Positions 36,522-44,924 of a stretch of DNA of 64,000 nt are shown here, piece after piece. Within the stretch, counting starts at the first letter, position 1; the number at the start of each line of letters is the position of its first letter. This DNA is from Blastomonas sp. CACIA14H2 (lineage in GTDB: Bacteria > Pseudomonadota > Alphaproteobacteria > Sphingomonadales > Sphingomonadaceae): assembly GCA_000503195.1 (NCBI GenBank), contig AYSC01000018.1, positions 19,867-83,866 of the forward strand, in the 5' to 3' direction. Below the pieces are notes generated by a model that was given only the letters and a program-made list of their open reading frames with translations, was not told where the DNA came from and did no database searches. The translations under genes were made by a program, and so were the position numbers.

Positions 36522-37541
36522 GTGCGCTTTGCCGTGACCCAATATCCCGCCCCGCTGACCATCGATGCCAAGACGCGCGAGACGCTGAAGGTGCTGTTTC
36601 TTGCCAAGCACGCGCTGGGCGATGGTTCGCTGCACCCCGAGGACGGCAACCATGCCGTGTACCACAACGAGGTGCGCACGATCCTGGAAGGGCTGTTCGA
36701 CAATCTGGTGGTGGGCAACCAATATGCGATGCTGTTCGATCCCCCGGAGGTCGATTTCGTCTTTTCGCTGCTCAACCGCGGCGGTTTCGTGAACTCCGAA
36801 ATGCTCGTTCCGCTGCTGTGCAACCGCAAGGGCCTGCCCTATCTCGGCGGCAGCCCGATCCTGCGCGGGCTTTCGGACGACAAGCACCTCAGCAAGCTCG
36901 TCGCCCGCGCGCGCGGCATCCCGACCGCCGACTGGGCGATCTATCGCAAGGGCGGCCCGGTTGACGAGAAGCTCTGCCCGATGGCCGAGCGCATGGTGAT
37001 CAAGCCCAATGCCTCGTCGGCGAGCTGGGGCGTGCGCGACGCCGGCGACTGGGCGGGCGTGAAGGACGCTGTCGCCGCGATCCACGAGGAAGGCCATGAC
37101 GCGATCGTCGAGCCTTTCCTGACCGGCAGCGATGTCGAGGTGCCGGTGGTGACAATCCATGGCCGCCCGCTCATCCTGCCGATGATGCTGTTCGAACAGG
37201 CCGATCCGACGCACCTGCGCACCTATTGGGAAAAGCGCGACCTGGTCGAGCGCGCGAGCAAGTACGAGCTGGTCGATTTCGAAGGTTCGCCGTTCGAGGC
37301 CGAGATCGCCGCGCACACCGCCAATCTGGCGCAGGAATTCGTGCCCTTCGATTATGGCCGCTACGAATTCCGGCTCGATCAGGACAAGGGCGAGCTCCAT
37401 TTCCTGGAGGTCAATCTCAACTGCAACCTGTGGAGCCAGAAGGTCTTCGGCCGCTCCGCCGTCCGCGCCGGATGGACGCAGGAACAGCTGATCGAGACGA
37501 TCGTCGCAGAAAGCCTGCGCAGCCACGGGCTGATGGATTGA
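36522..37541 (+). CDS. ATP-grasp ligase, D-alanine-D-alanine ligase-like
   Basis: A 339-residue protein with the ATP-grasp layout of the DdlB group: LPYLGGSPILRGLSDDKHLS before the ATP lid, MVIKPNASSASWGV (nucleotide-binding Lys), DAIVEPFLTGSDVEVPVV, and the metal-binding FLEVNLNCNL near the C-terminus. It is unlike a housekeeping Ddl in its N-terminus and is not in a cell-division cluster, so it may join another amino acid or peptide. Possible starts are GTG 36522 and GTG 36534. The divergent PLP enzyme is the likely partner. Confidence 0.8.
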   Translation: MRFAVTQYPAPLTIDAKTRETLKVLFLAKHALGDGSLHPEDGNHAVYHNEVRTILEGLFDNLVVGNQYAMLFDPPEVDFVFSLLNRGGFVNSEMLVPLLCNRKGLPYLGGSPILRGLSDDKHLSKLVARARGIPTADWAIYRKGGPVDEKLCPMAERMVIKPNASSASWGVRDAGDWAGVKDAVAAIHEEGHDAIVEPFLTGSDVEVPVVTIHGRPLILPMMLFEQADPTHLRTYWEKRDLVERASKYELVDFEGSPFEAEIAAHTANLAQEFVPFDYGRYEFRLDQDKGELHFLEVNLNCNLWSQKVFGRSAVRAGWTQEQLIETIVAESLRSHGLMD

Positions 37542-37889
37542 TCAGCCCAACGCGCGTAGAACCGCCTCCGGCTCGCCTTCGATAACGGTCAGATAGGCAA
37601 GCAACGCACTGTCCGCGCGGCTGCGGCCCTGCTCCAGGTCGCGCAGGCGCGCCAGGTTTATGCGATAGGTCGCCGCGAAGCGCTGCTGGCTGAGCCCGGT
37701 CTGCGCGCGGATGGCCCGTACCCGGCGCGCGGACGCAATCCGCGCGAGTTCATCATCGGTCAGCGGGGGGTTGTCGGGATCATCGGCGGCTTGGGCCGTC
37801 AGTTCGGCATCGGTCATGGCATCCAGCCGGGCAGCCTGACTGCTGTCCAACATGGGAAGATTCGTCCGATCAAGGTTGAAACGTGTCAT
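37542..37889 (-). CDS. HTH-type antitoxin partner of BrnT-like toxin
   Basis: A 115-residue protein with a C-terminal XRE-like helix-turn-helix (RAIRAQTGLSQQRFAATYRI then NLARLRDLEQGRSRADSALL) and an N-terminal acidic part (TDAELTAQAADDPDNPPLTD) likely to hold the toxin. It starts inside the last 20 nt of the toxin gene, the usual toxin-first order of brnTA-type modules. It is probably both antitoxin and repressor of its own operon. Confidence 0.82.
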   Translation of the reverse strand: MTRFNLDRTNLPMLDSSQAARLDAMTDAELTAQAADDPDNPPLTDDELARIASARRVRAIRAQTGLSQQRFAATYRINLARLRDLEQGRSRADSALLAYLTVIEGEPEAVLRALG

Positions 37890-38145
37890 ACTGCCTCTGT
37901 TCCTTCGCATTGCATCGCCGCGCCGAGATGATGCGGATCGTCCCACGCCGGGCAGTATAGACCAGGGCGAACACCCGCTCGTCGATCATGCCCACCACCT
38001 TGCGCCGCTGCTCGCCGTCCGCGCTGCGCGATGCATCGAGATCGACGCGCCCTGCGTCGAGAAAAACCCGCGCAGCATAGTCGAAGCTGACACCATGCTT
38101 GGTGAGACTGGACGCGGCCTTCTGTTCATCCCAGTCGAATTCCAC
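37870..38145 (-). CDS. brnT: BrnT-family ribonuclease toxin
   Basis: A 91-residue protein of the BrnT family, a RelE-fold RNase toxin. The N-terminus MEFDWDEQKAASSLTKHGVS is diagnostic, and RIISARRCNAKEQRQYD at the end matches the conserved Arg-rich catalytic tail. It overlaps the downstream antitoxin gene by 20 nt. The module sits between the ATP-grasp gene and sdhB. Confidence 0.9.
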   Translation of the reverse strand: MEFDWDEQKAASSLTKHGVSFDYAARVFLDAGRVDLDASRSADGEQRRKVVGMIDERVFALVYTARRGTIRIISARRCNAKEQRQYDTFQP

Positions 38146-38313
38146 GGCTCGCCCCCCAATCTCCTATACGGGAATTCCGTATGAATGTCGAGTGTCGGCT
38201 GCGCAGCGTCGATCCGAAGGAGCTTTTTGCACCTGACGCCCATCAGCCGTTGAGCCTTGGGGCCAAAATGTCTATCTAGGCTCCCGGACGCATTGAAGGA
38301 CGAGGGATTTTCC

Positions 38314-39096
38314 ATGGCTACGTTTACGCTCCCGGCGAACAGCAAGATCACTGGCAAGGGCCAGGCGTTCAGCGCGAAGACCGGCGGGCGGCTGAAACGG
38401 TTCAAGGTCTATCGCTACGATCCCGACAGCGGCGAGAACCCGCGCTACGACACGTTCGACATCGATCTGGACGATTGCGGCCCGATGGTGCTCGACGCGC
38501 TGATCAAGATGAAGTCCGAGCAGGATTCGACGCTCACCTTCCGCCGCTCTTGCCGCGAAGGCATTTGCGGATCGTGCTCGATGAACATCAACGGCCGCAA
38601 TGGCCTCGCGTGCACCACTGCGATCGAGGACTGCAAGGGCGAGGTGCGTATCACCCCGCTGCCGCACATGGACGTGATCAAGGACCTGGTCCCCGATTTC
38701 AGCCATTTCTATGCGCAATATGCCTCGATCCGCCCCTGGCTGCAGACCGTGACCCCGGTGCCCTCGGGCAAGGAGCGGCTGCAGTCGCCCGAGGACCGGG
38801 CCAAGCTCGACGGGCTGTACGAGTGCATCCTGTGCGCCTGCTGCTCGACCAGCTGCCCCAGCTATTGGTGGAACTCGGACAAGTTCCTGGGCCCGGCCAT
38901 CCTGCTCCAGGCCTATCGTTGGCTGGCCGACAGCCGCGACGAGATGACCGGCGAGCGGCTCGACGAGCTCGAAGACCCCTTCCGCCTCTATCGCTGCCAC
39001 ACGATCATGAACTGCGCCAATGTCTGCCCCAAGGGCCTGAACCCGGCGCGCGCGATCGCCGAGATCAAGAAAATGGAGGTCGAACGGCACGTCTGA
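38314..39096 (+). CDS. sdhB: Succinate dehydrogenase iron-sulfur subunit
   Basis: Electron-transfer subunit of complex II, 260 residues. The [2Fe-2S] ligands are in [16 protein letters not shown] then GLAC; the [4Fe-4S] and [3Fe-4S] sites are [16 protein letters not shown] and [22 protein letters not shown] lies upstream of the ATG. No sdhC, sdhD or sdhA precedes it in this window; a toxin-antitoxin pair lies upstream on the other strand. It is followed by a thioesterase gene and zapE. Confidence 0.97.
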   Translation: MATFTLPANSKITGKGQAFSAKTGGRLKRFKVYRYDPDSGENPRYDTFDIDLDDCGPMVLDALIKMKSEQDSTLTFRRSCREGICGSCSMNINGRNGLACTTAIEDCKGEVRITPLPHMDVIKDLVPDFSHFYAQYASIRPWLQTVTPVPSGKERLQSPEDRAKLDGLYECILCACCSTSCPSYWWNSDKFLGPAILLQAYRWLADSRDEMTGERLDELEDPFRLYRCHTIMNCANVCPKGLNPARAIAEIKKMEVERHV

Positions 39097-39104
39097 TCGG
39101 CCGA

Positions 39105-39623
39105 ATGGCCGACAGACCCCGTTCGATTCCCTCCGTTCACGTGGACGTACAGACCCTCAGCATGCCCGACGATTTCGCGTTCGGCCCGGACCCGGATCGT
39201 CCGGGCTGGATGCGCTGGGCGCTGCGCGAGCAGAACCGCTACAACAGCACGCTGGGGCCGATGTGGGTGATGCAGCGCGACGATGGCATCGTCGTCGTGC
39301 GTACCGAGCCGGGGCATCTGCAAGGCAACCTCGCCAACAACGTGCATGGCGGCGCGATCCTCACCCAGATCGACATTTCGCTGTTCGTCTGCGCCCGGCT
39401 CAACGGATCGCTGCGCCACGGCCCGGCGGTGACGCTCGACCTCAACACCCATTTCATGGGCGCGGGCAAGGTCGGCGTGCCGCTCGATGTCGAGGTCGAG
39501 ATCCTGCGCGAGACCGGGCGGCTGCTGTTCCTGCGCGGTCTGGCGGTCCAGGCGGGCGAGACCATCTGCGGCTTCTCGGGCACGATCCGCAAGACCCCTG
39601 CCCCGCGCGAGCCACGTCCATGA
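39105..39623 (+). CDS. PaaI-family hotdog thioesterase
   Basis: Hotdog-fold acyl-CoA thioesterase of 172 residues. The motif LANNVHGGAILTQIDISLFV (the catalytic HGG region) and TLDLNTHFMGAGKVGVPLDV match the PaaI/YdiI group. Starts at 39105, GTG 39141 and ATG 39162 are all in frame; none has a clear ribosome site. The stop overlaps zapE (ATGA), so it is coupled to it. The acyl substrate is unknown. Confidence 0.85.
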   Translation: MADRPRSIPSVHVDVQTLSMPDDFAFGPDPDRPGWMRWALREQNRYNSTLGPMWVMQRDDGIVVVRTEPGHLQGNLANNVHGGAILTQIDISLFVCARLNGSLRHGPAVTLDLNTHFMGAGKVGVPLDVEVEILRETGRLLFLRGLAVQAGETICGFSGTIRKTPAPREPRP

Positions 39624-40771
39624 CCGGCACGCTCGCCCGCTATGACGCGCTGGTGGCGGCAGGCGAGCTTCGACCCGATGCCGATCAGCGCGCCGCTGCC
39701 GTACGGCTGCAGGCCATGCAGGACGCGCTCGAGGCGGTGCCGCCGCGCGGGTCCTTGCTCTGGCGACTGATGGCGCGCGAGGCCAAGCCCGAACCGGTCC
39801 GCGGCCTCTACATGTTCGGCGGCGTCGGGCGCGGCAAATCGATGCTGATGGACCTGTTCTACGAATCGGTCGGCATCAACCGCAAGATCCGCGTGCATTT
39901 CCACGAGTTCATGCAGGACATCCATGCGCGGCTGCGCGTCGAGCGCGACAAGATGCAGGGCGACCCGATCCCGCCCGTCGCACGCCAGTTCAGCGACAAT
40001 TACCGGCTGATCGCGTTCGACGAGATGGTCGTCAACAACAGCGCCGACGCGATGATCATGTCGCGGCTGTTCACCGCGATCATCGAATCGGGCGTGACCA
40101 TCGTCACCACCTCGAACCGCCCGCCTGACGATCTGTACAAGGACGGGCTCAACCGTGAACATTTCCTGCCCTTCATCGCGCTGATCAAGGCCCGGCTCGA
40201 TGTGCTGTCGCTCAACGGCCCGGTCGATTACCGGCTCGAGCGGCTGTCGGGGACCGATACCTGGCACGTGCCCAACGGCCCCGAGGCGACGGCTGCGATG
40301 CGCACCGCCTTTTTCCGCATGACCGATTATTCGCCCGACGATGCCGCGCATGTGCCGAGCGCCGATGTGCCGATCAGCGGCGGGCGCACGATCCATGTCC
40401 CCAAATCGCTGAAGGGCGTCGCCGTCTTCTCGTTCAGGAAATTGTGCGGCGAGGCACGCGGCGCGCCCGATTATCTCGCGATCGCGCGGCGCTATCACAC
40501 CCTGTTCCTCGTCGGGATCCCGCGCCTGGGGCCCGAAAACCGCAACGAAGCGGCGCGGTTCGTCACGCTGATCGATGCGCTGTACGAGATGAAGGTCAAG
40601 CTGATCGCCGCCGCCGATGCCGAGCCGCAGGATCTGTATGCCAGCGGCGACGGCCGGTTCGAATTCGACCGGACGATCTCGCGGCTGATGGAAATGCAGT
40701 CCGACAGCTATCTGGCGCTGGGCCATGGCGCGCGCTCGGGCGCAGAGGACCTCGCGACCGCATCGCTGTGA
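39620..40771 (+). CDS. zapE: Cell division protein ZapE (AFG1-like ATPase)
   Basis: AAA-type ATPase of 383 residues related to ZapE/AFG1. Walker A is GGVGRGKSMLMDLFYE, Walker B is RLIAFDEMVVN, and sensor-1 TTSNRPPDDLYKDGL follows. It matches the bacterial proteins that act at the division ring and mitochondrial AFG1. It overlaps the thioesterase stop by 4 nt. In many alphaproteobacteria it lies near TCA genes, consistent with sdhB here. Confidence 0.94.
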   Translation: MTGTLARYDALVAAGELRPDADQRAAAVRLQAMQDALEAVPPRGSLLWRLMAREAKPEPVRGLYMFGGVGRGKSMLMDLFYESVGINRKIRVHFHEFMQDIHARLRVERDKMQGDPIPPVARQFSDNYRLIAFDEMVVNNSADAMIMSRLFTAIIESGVTIVTTSNRPPDDLYKDGLNREHFLPFIALIKARLDVLSLNGPVDYRLERLSGTDTWHVPNGPEATAAMRTAFFRMTDYSPDDAAHVPSADVPISGGRTIHVPKSLKGVAVFSFRKLCGEARGAPDYLAIARRYHTLFLVGIPRLGPENRNEAARFVTLIDALYEMKVKLIAAADAEPQDLYASGDGRFEFDRTISRLMEMQSDSYLALGHGARSGAEDLATASL

Positions 40772-40873
40772 AGCGACCAATGGTGTCGCAAAGCTTTGCA
40801 AAACCAACATAAGTTTGCGTCGGCAACACGAACCGGTCTATCAAGGGGGTGCTTTCCAAACGGAACATCATCC

Positions 40874-42514
40874 ATGCTGAAACGACTGGCCATCGCAACC
40901 GGTTGGGCGCGCAGAACGCGGCGCTCCCCGGCGCTGCGCATCGGAATCGCGATCGCGGCCTTCGTTGTCGGCGTGGGCGGGCGACTGGCGCTCGACGCGT
41001 ACCTTACCGGCGTGCCGTACATCACGCTGTTCGCCGCGATCGTCATGGCCGCGTTCTTCGCAGGTTTCTGGCCGGCGATGCTGGCGACGGTGCTGGGGGC
41101 GATCACCCTGGAAGTGCTGATCATGCCGAGCGTGGCGCTGGCGCGACCCGATGACATGAACTGGCTTCCGACCACCCTGTTCCTGCTGACCAGTCTGATG
41201 ATCTCGCTGATCATCGAAAGCGTGTTCCGCGCGCACGACGACCGGCTGGCGGTGGCGGAGAAGCTCGCGCAGCTCAACGCAGGGCTGGATGGACTGGTCG
41301 CCGAGCGCACCGCGCAGCTCGAACAGCAGATAGCGGAGCGCCAGGTTGCCGAGTCACGGCTGCACCAGGCCGAAAAGCTCGATGCGATCGGCCATCTGAC
41401 CGGCGGCATCGCGCATGATTTCAACAACATGCTGGCCATCATCACCGGGTCGCTCGATCTCGCGAAGCGGCGGCTGGGCGGTCAGGTTGATCCCCGGATC
41501 GTCAGCCATATCGACAATGCCGCCAATGCTGCCGAGCGGGCCGCCGCGCTGACGCACCGCCTGCTCGCCTATGCGCGCAAGCAGCCGCTCGACCCGCGCC
41601 GGCTGGACATCAACGCGCTGGTCGGATCGGTGCACGCCTTGCTCGAACGCACGCTGGGCGAACAGGTGGTGGTTGATCTCCAGCTCGATGCCGATGTCTG
41701 GCCCTGTCTTGCCGACCAGACCCAGATGGAAACCGCGATCATCAACCTGGCGGTCAATGCCCGCGATGCCATGCCCGATGGCGGCAAGCTGGTCATCGAA
41801 ACGGCGAATGTCACGCTCGACGACCGCTATTGCCGCGCGCAGGACGACCTTGGGCCCGGCGATTACGTTCGCATCGCGATCAGCGATACCGGCATCGGCA
41901 TGTCGCCCGAGGTGCAGGCGCGCGCGCTCGATCCGTTCTTCACCACCAAGGATGTCGGCAAGGGCACCGGGCTGGGGCTCAGCCAGGTCTATGGCTTTCT
42001 CAAGCAGTCCGGCGGGCACCTCAACCTCTATTCGGAAGAGGGCAAGGGCACGACAGTGAAGCTGTATCTGCCGCGCGCTGCGGAGGCAGAAGCCGAGGAC
42101 GGCCGCAGATCGCAGACCACGATGCGCTTTGCGCCGCCGCAGAACCTGACCGTGCTGGTGGTCGAGGATGACGATGGCGTGCGTGCGATGGCGCGCGCAA
42201 GCCTGATCGAGCTGGGCTTCGTCGTGCACGATGTCGACAGCCCGATCGAGGCGGTGCAGCTGATCGAGAACGGGCTTTCGGTCGACCTGCTGTTCACCGA
42301 TGTCGTGATGCCGCACATGAACGGCCGCCAGCTCGCCGACCGGCTGCGCGAGACGCGGCCCGAGCTCAAGGTGCTCTACACCACCGGCTATACCCGCAAC
42401 GCCATCCTGCACAACGGCGTGATCGACAGCGATGTCGTGCTTCTGGTCAAGCCCTATAGCGTCGACGATCTCGCGCGGAAGATCATCGACGCCCTGGGTC
42501 CGTCGCTCAACTGA
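40874..42514 (+). CDS. Hybrid sensor histidine kinase / response regulator
   Basis: A 546-residue membrane kinase. Three to four hydrophobic segments form the sensor (PYITLFAAIVMAAFFAGFWP, resembling DUF4118). A coiled coil (residues about 125-180) leads to HisKA with ESRLHQAEKLDAIGHLTGGI and the phospho-His in IAHDFNNML, an HATPase (INLAVNARDAM, GTGLGLSQV), and a C-terminal receiver with Asp in LLFTDVVMPHMNG. No separate regulator is nearby. Its sensor is similar to that of the kinase at 26043. Confidence 0.92.
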   Translation: MLKRLAIATGWARRTRRSPALRIGIAIAAFVVGVGGRLALDAYLTGVPYITLFAAIVMAAFFAGFWPAMLATVLGAITLEVLIMPSVALARPDDMNWLPTTLFLLTSLMISLIIESVFRAHDDRLAVAEKLAQLNAGLDGLVAERTAQLEQQIAERQVAESRLHQAEKLDAIGHLTGGIAHDFNNMLAIITGSLDLAKRRLGGQVDPRIVSHIDNAANAAERAAALTHRLLAYARKQPLDPRRLDINALVGSVHALLERTLGEQVVVDLQLDADVWPCLADQTQMETAIINLAVNARDAMPDGGKLVIETANVTLDDRYCRAQDDLGPGDYVRIAISDTGIGMSPEVQARALDPFFTTKDVGKGTGLGLSQVYGFLKQSGGHLNLYSEEGKGTTVKLYLPRAAEAEAEDGRRSQTTMRFAPPQNLTVLVVEDDDGVRAMARASLIELGFVVHDVDSPIEAVQLIENGLSVDLLFTDVVMPHMNGRQLADRLRETRPELKVLYTTGYTRNAILHNGVIDSDVVLLVKPYSVDDLARKIIDALGPSLN

Positions 42515-42517
42515 CGC

Positions 42518-44020
42518 TTACAGCTCGAACCGAACGCCCTGCGCCAGCGGCAGCGCGCGCGAATAGTTCACCGTGCTGGTCTGACGACGCATATAGGCCT
42601 TCCAGCTGTCCGACCCCGATTCGCGGCCGCCACCGGTTTCCTTCTCGCCACCGAACGCTCCGCCGATTTCCGCGCCCGACGTTCCGATATTGACGTTGGC
42701 GATGCCGCAATCGCTGCCGGCCGCGGCGACGAAACTCTCCGCCTCGCGGAGGTCGTTAGTGAAGATCGATGACGAGAGCCCCTGCGCGGCGGCATTGTTG
42801 AGCGCGATCGCCTCGTCGAGCTCATCATAGCGCAGGCAATAGAGAATCGGCGCGAAGGTCTCGCGCAGCATCGGTCCGGTCTGCGCGGGCATTTCGACCA
42901 CGGCGGGGCGGACATAGACCCCCTGGCCCGGCCCCGCGATGCGCTCGCCGCCGTGCACGATGCCGCCTGCGGCGCGCGCATCGGCGAGGGCATCGCGCAT
43001 CGCGGCATAGGCAGCGCCGTCGATCAGCGGGCCCGCCAGATTGGCCGGATCGCGCGGATCGCCGATCGGCAGCCGCGCCGCCGCCGAGATGATCCGCGGC
43101 ACGAAGCTGTCATAGATCGAACGGTGCACCAGCAGCCGGCGCAGCGAGGTGCAGCGCTGCCCGGTCGTGCCCATGAAGCCGAAGGCCGAGCCGGCAAGCG
43201 CCAGTTCCATGTCCGCGCTTGGCGCGACGATCGTGGCGTTGTTGCCGCCGAGCTCGAGCAGACTGCGCGCAAAGCGCTTCGCCGCCGCCTGCCCCACGAC
43301 GCGGCCCATCGCCGTGCTGCCGGTGGCGGAGATCAGGGCCATGGCGGGATGATCGACCAGTGCGGCGCCGGTCGCTGCATCGCCCAGCACCAGCTGCGAC
43401 AGGCCTTCGGGCGCATCGGAGCCGAACTCGCCCGCCACCTTGTCGAACAGCGCCTGCACCGCGATCGCAGTCAACGGCGTCTTTTCCGATGGCTTCCACA
43501 CGATGCTGTCGCCGCACACCAGCGCCAGCGCCGCGTTCCACGCCCAGACCGCGACGGGAAAGTTGAACGCCGTGATGATCGCGACCGGCCCCAGCGGATG
43601 CCAGGTTTCGCTCATCCGGTGACCGGGCCGTTCGCTGGCGATGGTCAGGCCATGCAGCTGGCGCGACAGACCGACCGCGAAATCGCAGATGTCGATCATC
43701 TCCTGCACCTCGCCCAGCCCTTCGGACAGCGGCTTGCCGCAATCGAGCGTGACCAGCAGTCCAAGTTCGGTCTTGCGCGCGCGCAGCGCCTCGCCGAAGC
43801 GGCGCACCAGTTCTCCGCGGCGCGGTGCCGGTACCGTCCGCCAATTCGCAAAGGCGGCGTGCGCCCTCTCTGCGACAAGCTTCACCTGATCGGCCGTGGA
43901 GGGTGTAAATCCACCGATGGTCATGCCGTCGACGGGGCTGAAGATCTCCCGATTACCATCCGGAATGGAGACGCCAAAAGTGGAGTAGATATATCCTATA
44001 TCGGTTTTTGTCGGGTTCAT
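42518..44020 (-). CDS. Aldehyde dehydrogenase, ALDH7 (antiquitin) type
   Basis: NAD-dependent aldehyde dehydrogenase of 500 residues. LLELGGNNATIVAP has the catalytic Glu, GTTGQRCTSLRR the nucleophilic Cys, and the C-terminus NIGTSGAEIGGAFGGEKETG is characteristic of ALDH7, which oxidises alpha-aminoadipic semialdehyde/piperideine-6-carboxylate in lysine breakdown (AmaB in pseudomonads). The lysine pathway assignment is from family knowledge; no other lysine gene is present. It converges with the hybrid kinase gene (3-nt gap). Confidence 0.92.
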   Translation of the reverse strand: MNPTKTDIGYIYSTFGVSIPDGNREIFSPVDGMTIGGFTPSTADQVKLVAERAHAAFANWRTVPAPRRGELVRRFGEALRARKTELGLLVTLDCGKPLSEGLGEVQEMIDICDFAVGLSRQLHGLTIASERPGHRMSETWHPLGPVAIITAFNFPVAVWAWNAALALVCGDSIVWKPSEKTPLTAIAVQALFDKVAGEFGSDAPEGLSQLVLGDAATGAALVDHPAMALISATGSTAMGRVVGQAAAKRFARSLLELGGNNATIVAPSADMELALAGSAFGFMGTTGQRCTSLRRLLVHRSIYDSFVPRIISAAARLPIGDPRDPANLAGPLIDGAAYAAMRDALADARAAGGIVHGGERIAGPGQGVYVRPAVVEMPAQTGPMLRETFAPILYCLRYDELDEAIALNNAAAQGLSSSIFTNDLREAESFVAAAGSDCGIANVNIGTSGAEIGGAFGGEKETGGGRESGSDSWKAYMRRQTSTVNYSRALPLAQGVRFEL

Positions 44021-44165
44021 CTTGTCCTCAAGTCGTCAATTCTGGCGCAGCCAAGGTTGCGCAAAGGCGCGGAAATCAGCCATTCGCTGACCGTTCAGCT
44101 GTAAAGCTATGTAAAAACGTATACGTGGGACTCGCCAATTCCGCCGAAAACAGGCATTTGCATGC

Positions 44166-44179
44166 TTAACAAGAGTTAA
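44166..44179. promoter_or_regulatory. TTAAC-N4-GTTAA palindrome before response regulator
   Basis: TTAACAAGAGTTAA, a perfect inverted repeat with a 4-nt spacer, ends 31 nt before the response-regulator ATG in a locally A+T-rich stretch. It resembles a regulator half-site pair; it differs from the CtrA consensus (TTAA-N7-TTAA) in spacing. The binding protein is unknown. Confidence 0.35.
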
Positions 44180-44210
44180 ATCCAATCGGGGCGCATGTCG
44201 GGGGAATTTG

Positions 44211-44924
44211 ATGCGCATCGCAATCGCGGATGATGACGCAGCCAGTCTGGCATTTCTTGAAAACGTTGTCATCGGCATGGGACATATCTGCGCCAGATTT
44301 GGCGATGGGGAGAGGTTGTCGGCGGCCCTGCTGAGGGACACGTTCGACCTCGTCATGCTCGACTGGAACATGCCTGGCAAGTCCGGTCTGCAGATCGTCG
44401 AATGGATGCAGTCAACGCTCGAGAACCCGCCGCCGGTGATCATGCTGACCGCGCGGACCGCCAAGCGCGACGTCACCGACGCGCTCAACGCAGGCGCGGA
44501 CGATTATATCTGTAAGCCCGAGGAAGAAAGCGTGATCGCGGCGCGCATCACAGCGGTTCTGCGGCGAACGCATGGCGGCGCGACGATGGAGAAGATCGCC
44601 GAATTCGGCGGCTATCGTCTCGACCGCATGGCGCAGACCATCCGTCATGGCGGCAGCGACATCGTGCTCACCGCCAAGGAGTTCGAGCTCGCCGACCTGT
44701 TGTTCCGCAATCGCGACCGCACGCTGTCGCGCGCGTACATCATGGAGACGATCTGGCGGACCAGCGCGGATCTCGCCACGCGCACGCTGGACATGCACAT
44801 CTCGCGCGTGCGGTCCAAGCTCTGCCTCAAGCCGGAAAACGGTTTTCGTATCTTCACCGTTTTCGGTTATGGCTATCGGCTGGAAACGATCGATCCATCC
44901 AAGGACCTCGAAGCAACCGGATGA
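44211..44924 (+). CDS. OmpR/PhoB-family response regulator
   Basis: A 237-residue two-component regulator. The receiver domain has DDDAAS at the N-terminus, the phosphoacceptor Asp in VMLDWNMPG and the Lys in ICKPEEE; the C-terminal winged helix has LTAKEFELADLLFRNRDRTL and FTVFGYGYRLE. The start at 44211 follows GGGGGAA. The stop overlaps the start of the LysM-FecR gene, and the CHASE2 kinase follows, so the three form one operon. The kinase at 46242 is the probable partner. Confidence 0.93.
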   Translation: MRIAIADDDAASLAFLENVVIGMGHICARFGDGERLSAALLRDTFDLVMLDWNMPGKSGLQIVEWMQSTLENPPPVIMLTARTAKRDVTDALNAGADDYICKPEEESVIAARITAVLRRTHGGATMEKIAEFGGYRLDRMAQTIRHGGSDIVLTAKEFELADLLFRNRDRTLSRAYIMETIWRTSADLATRTLDMHISRVRSKLCLKPENGFRIFTVFGYGYRLETIDPSKDLEATG

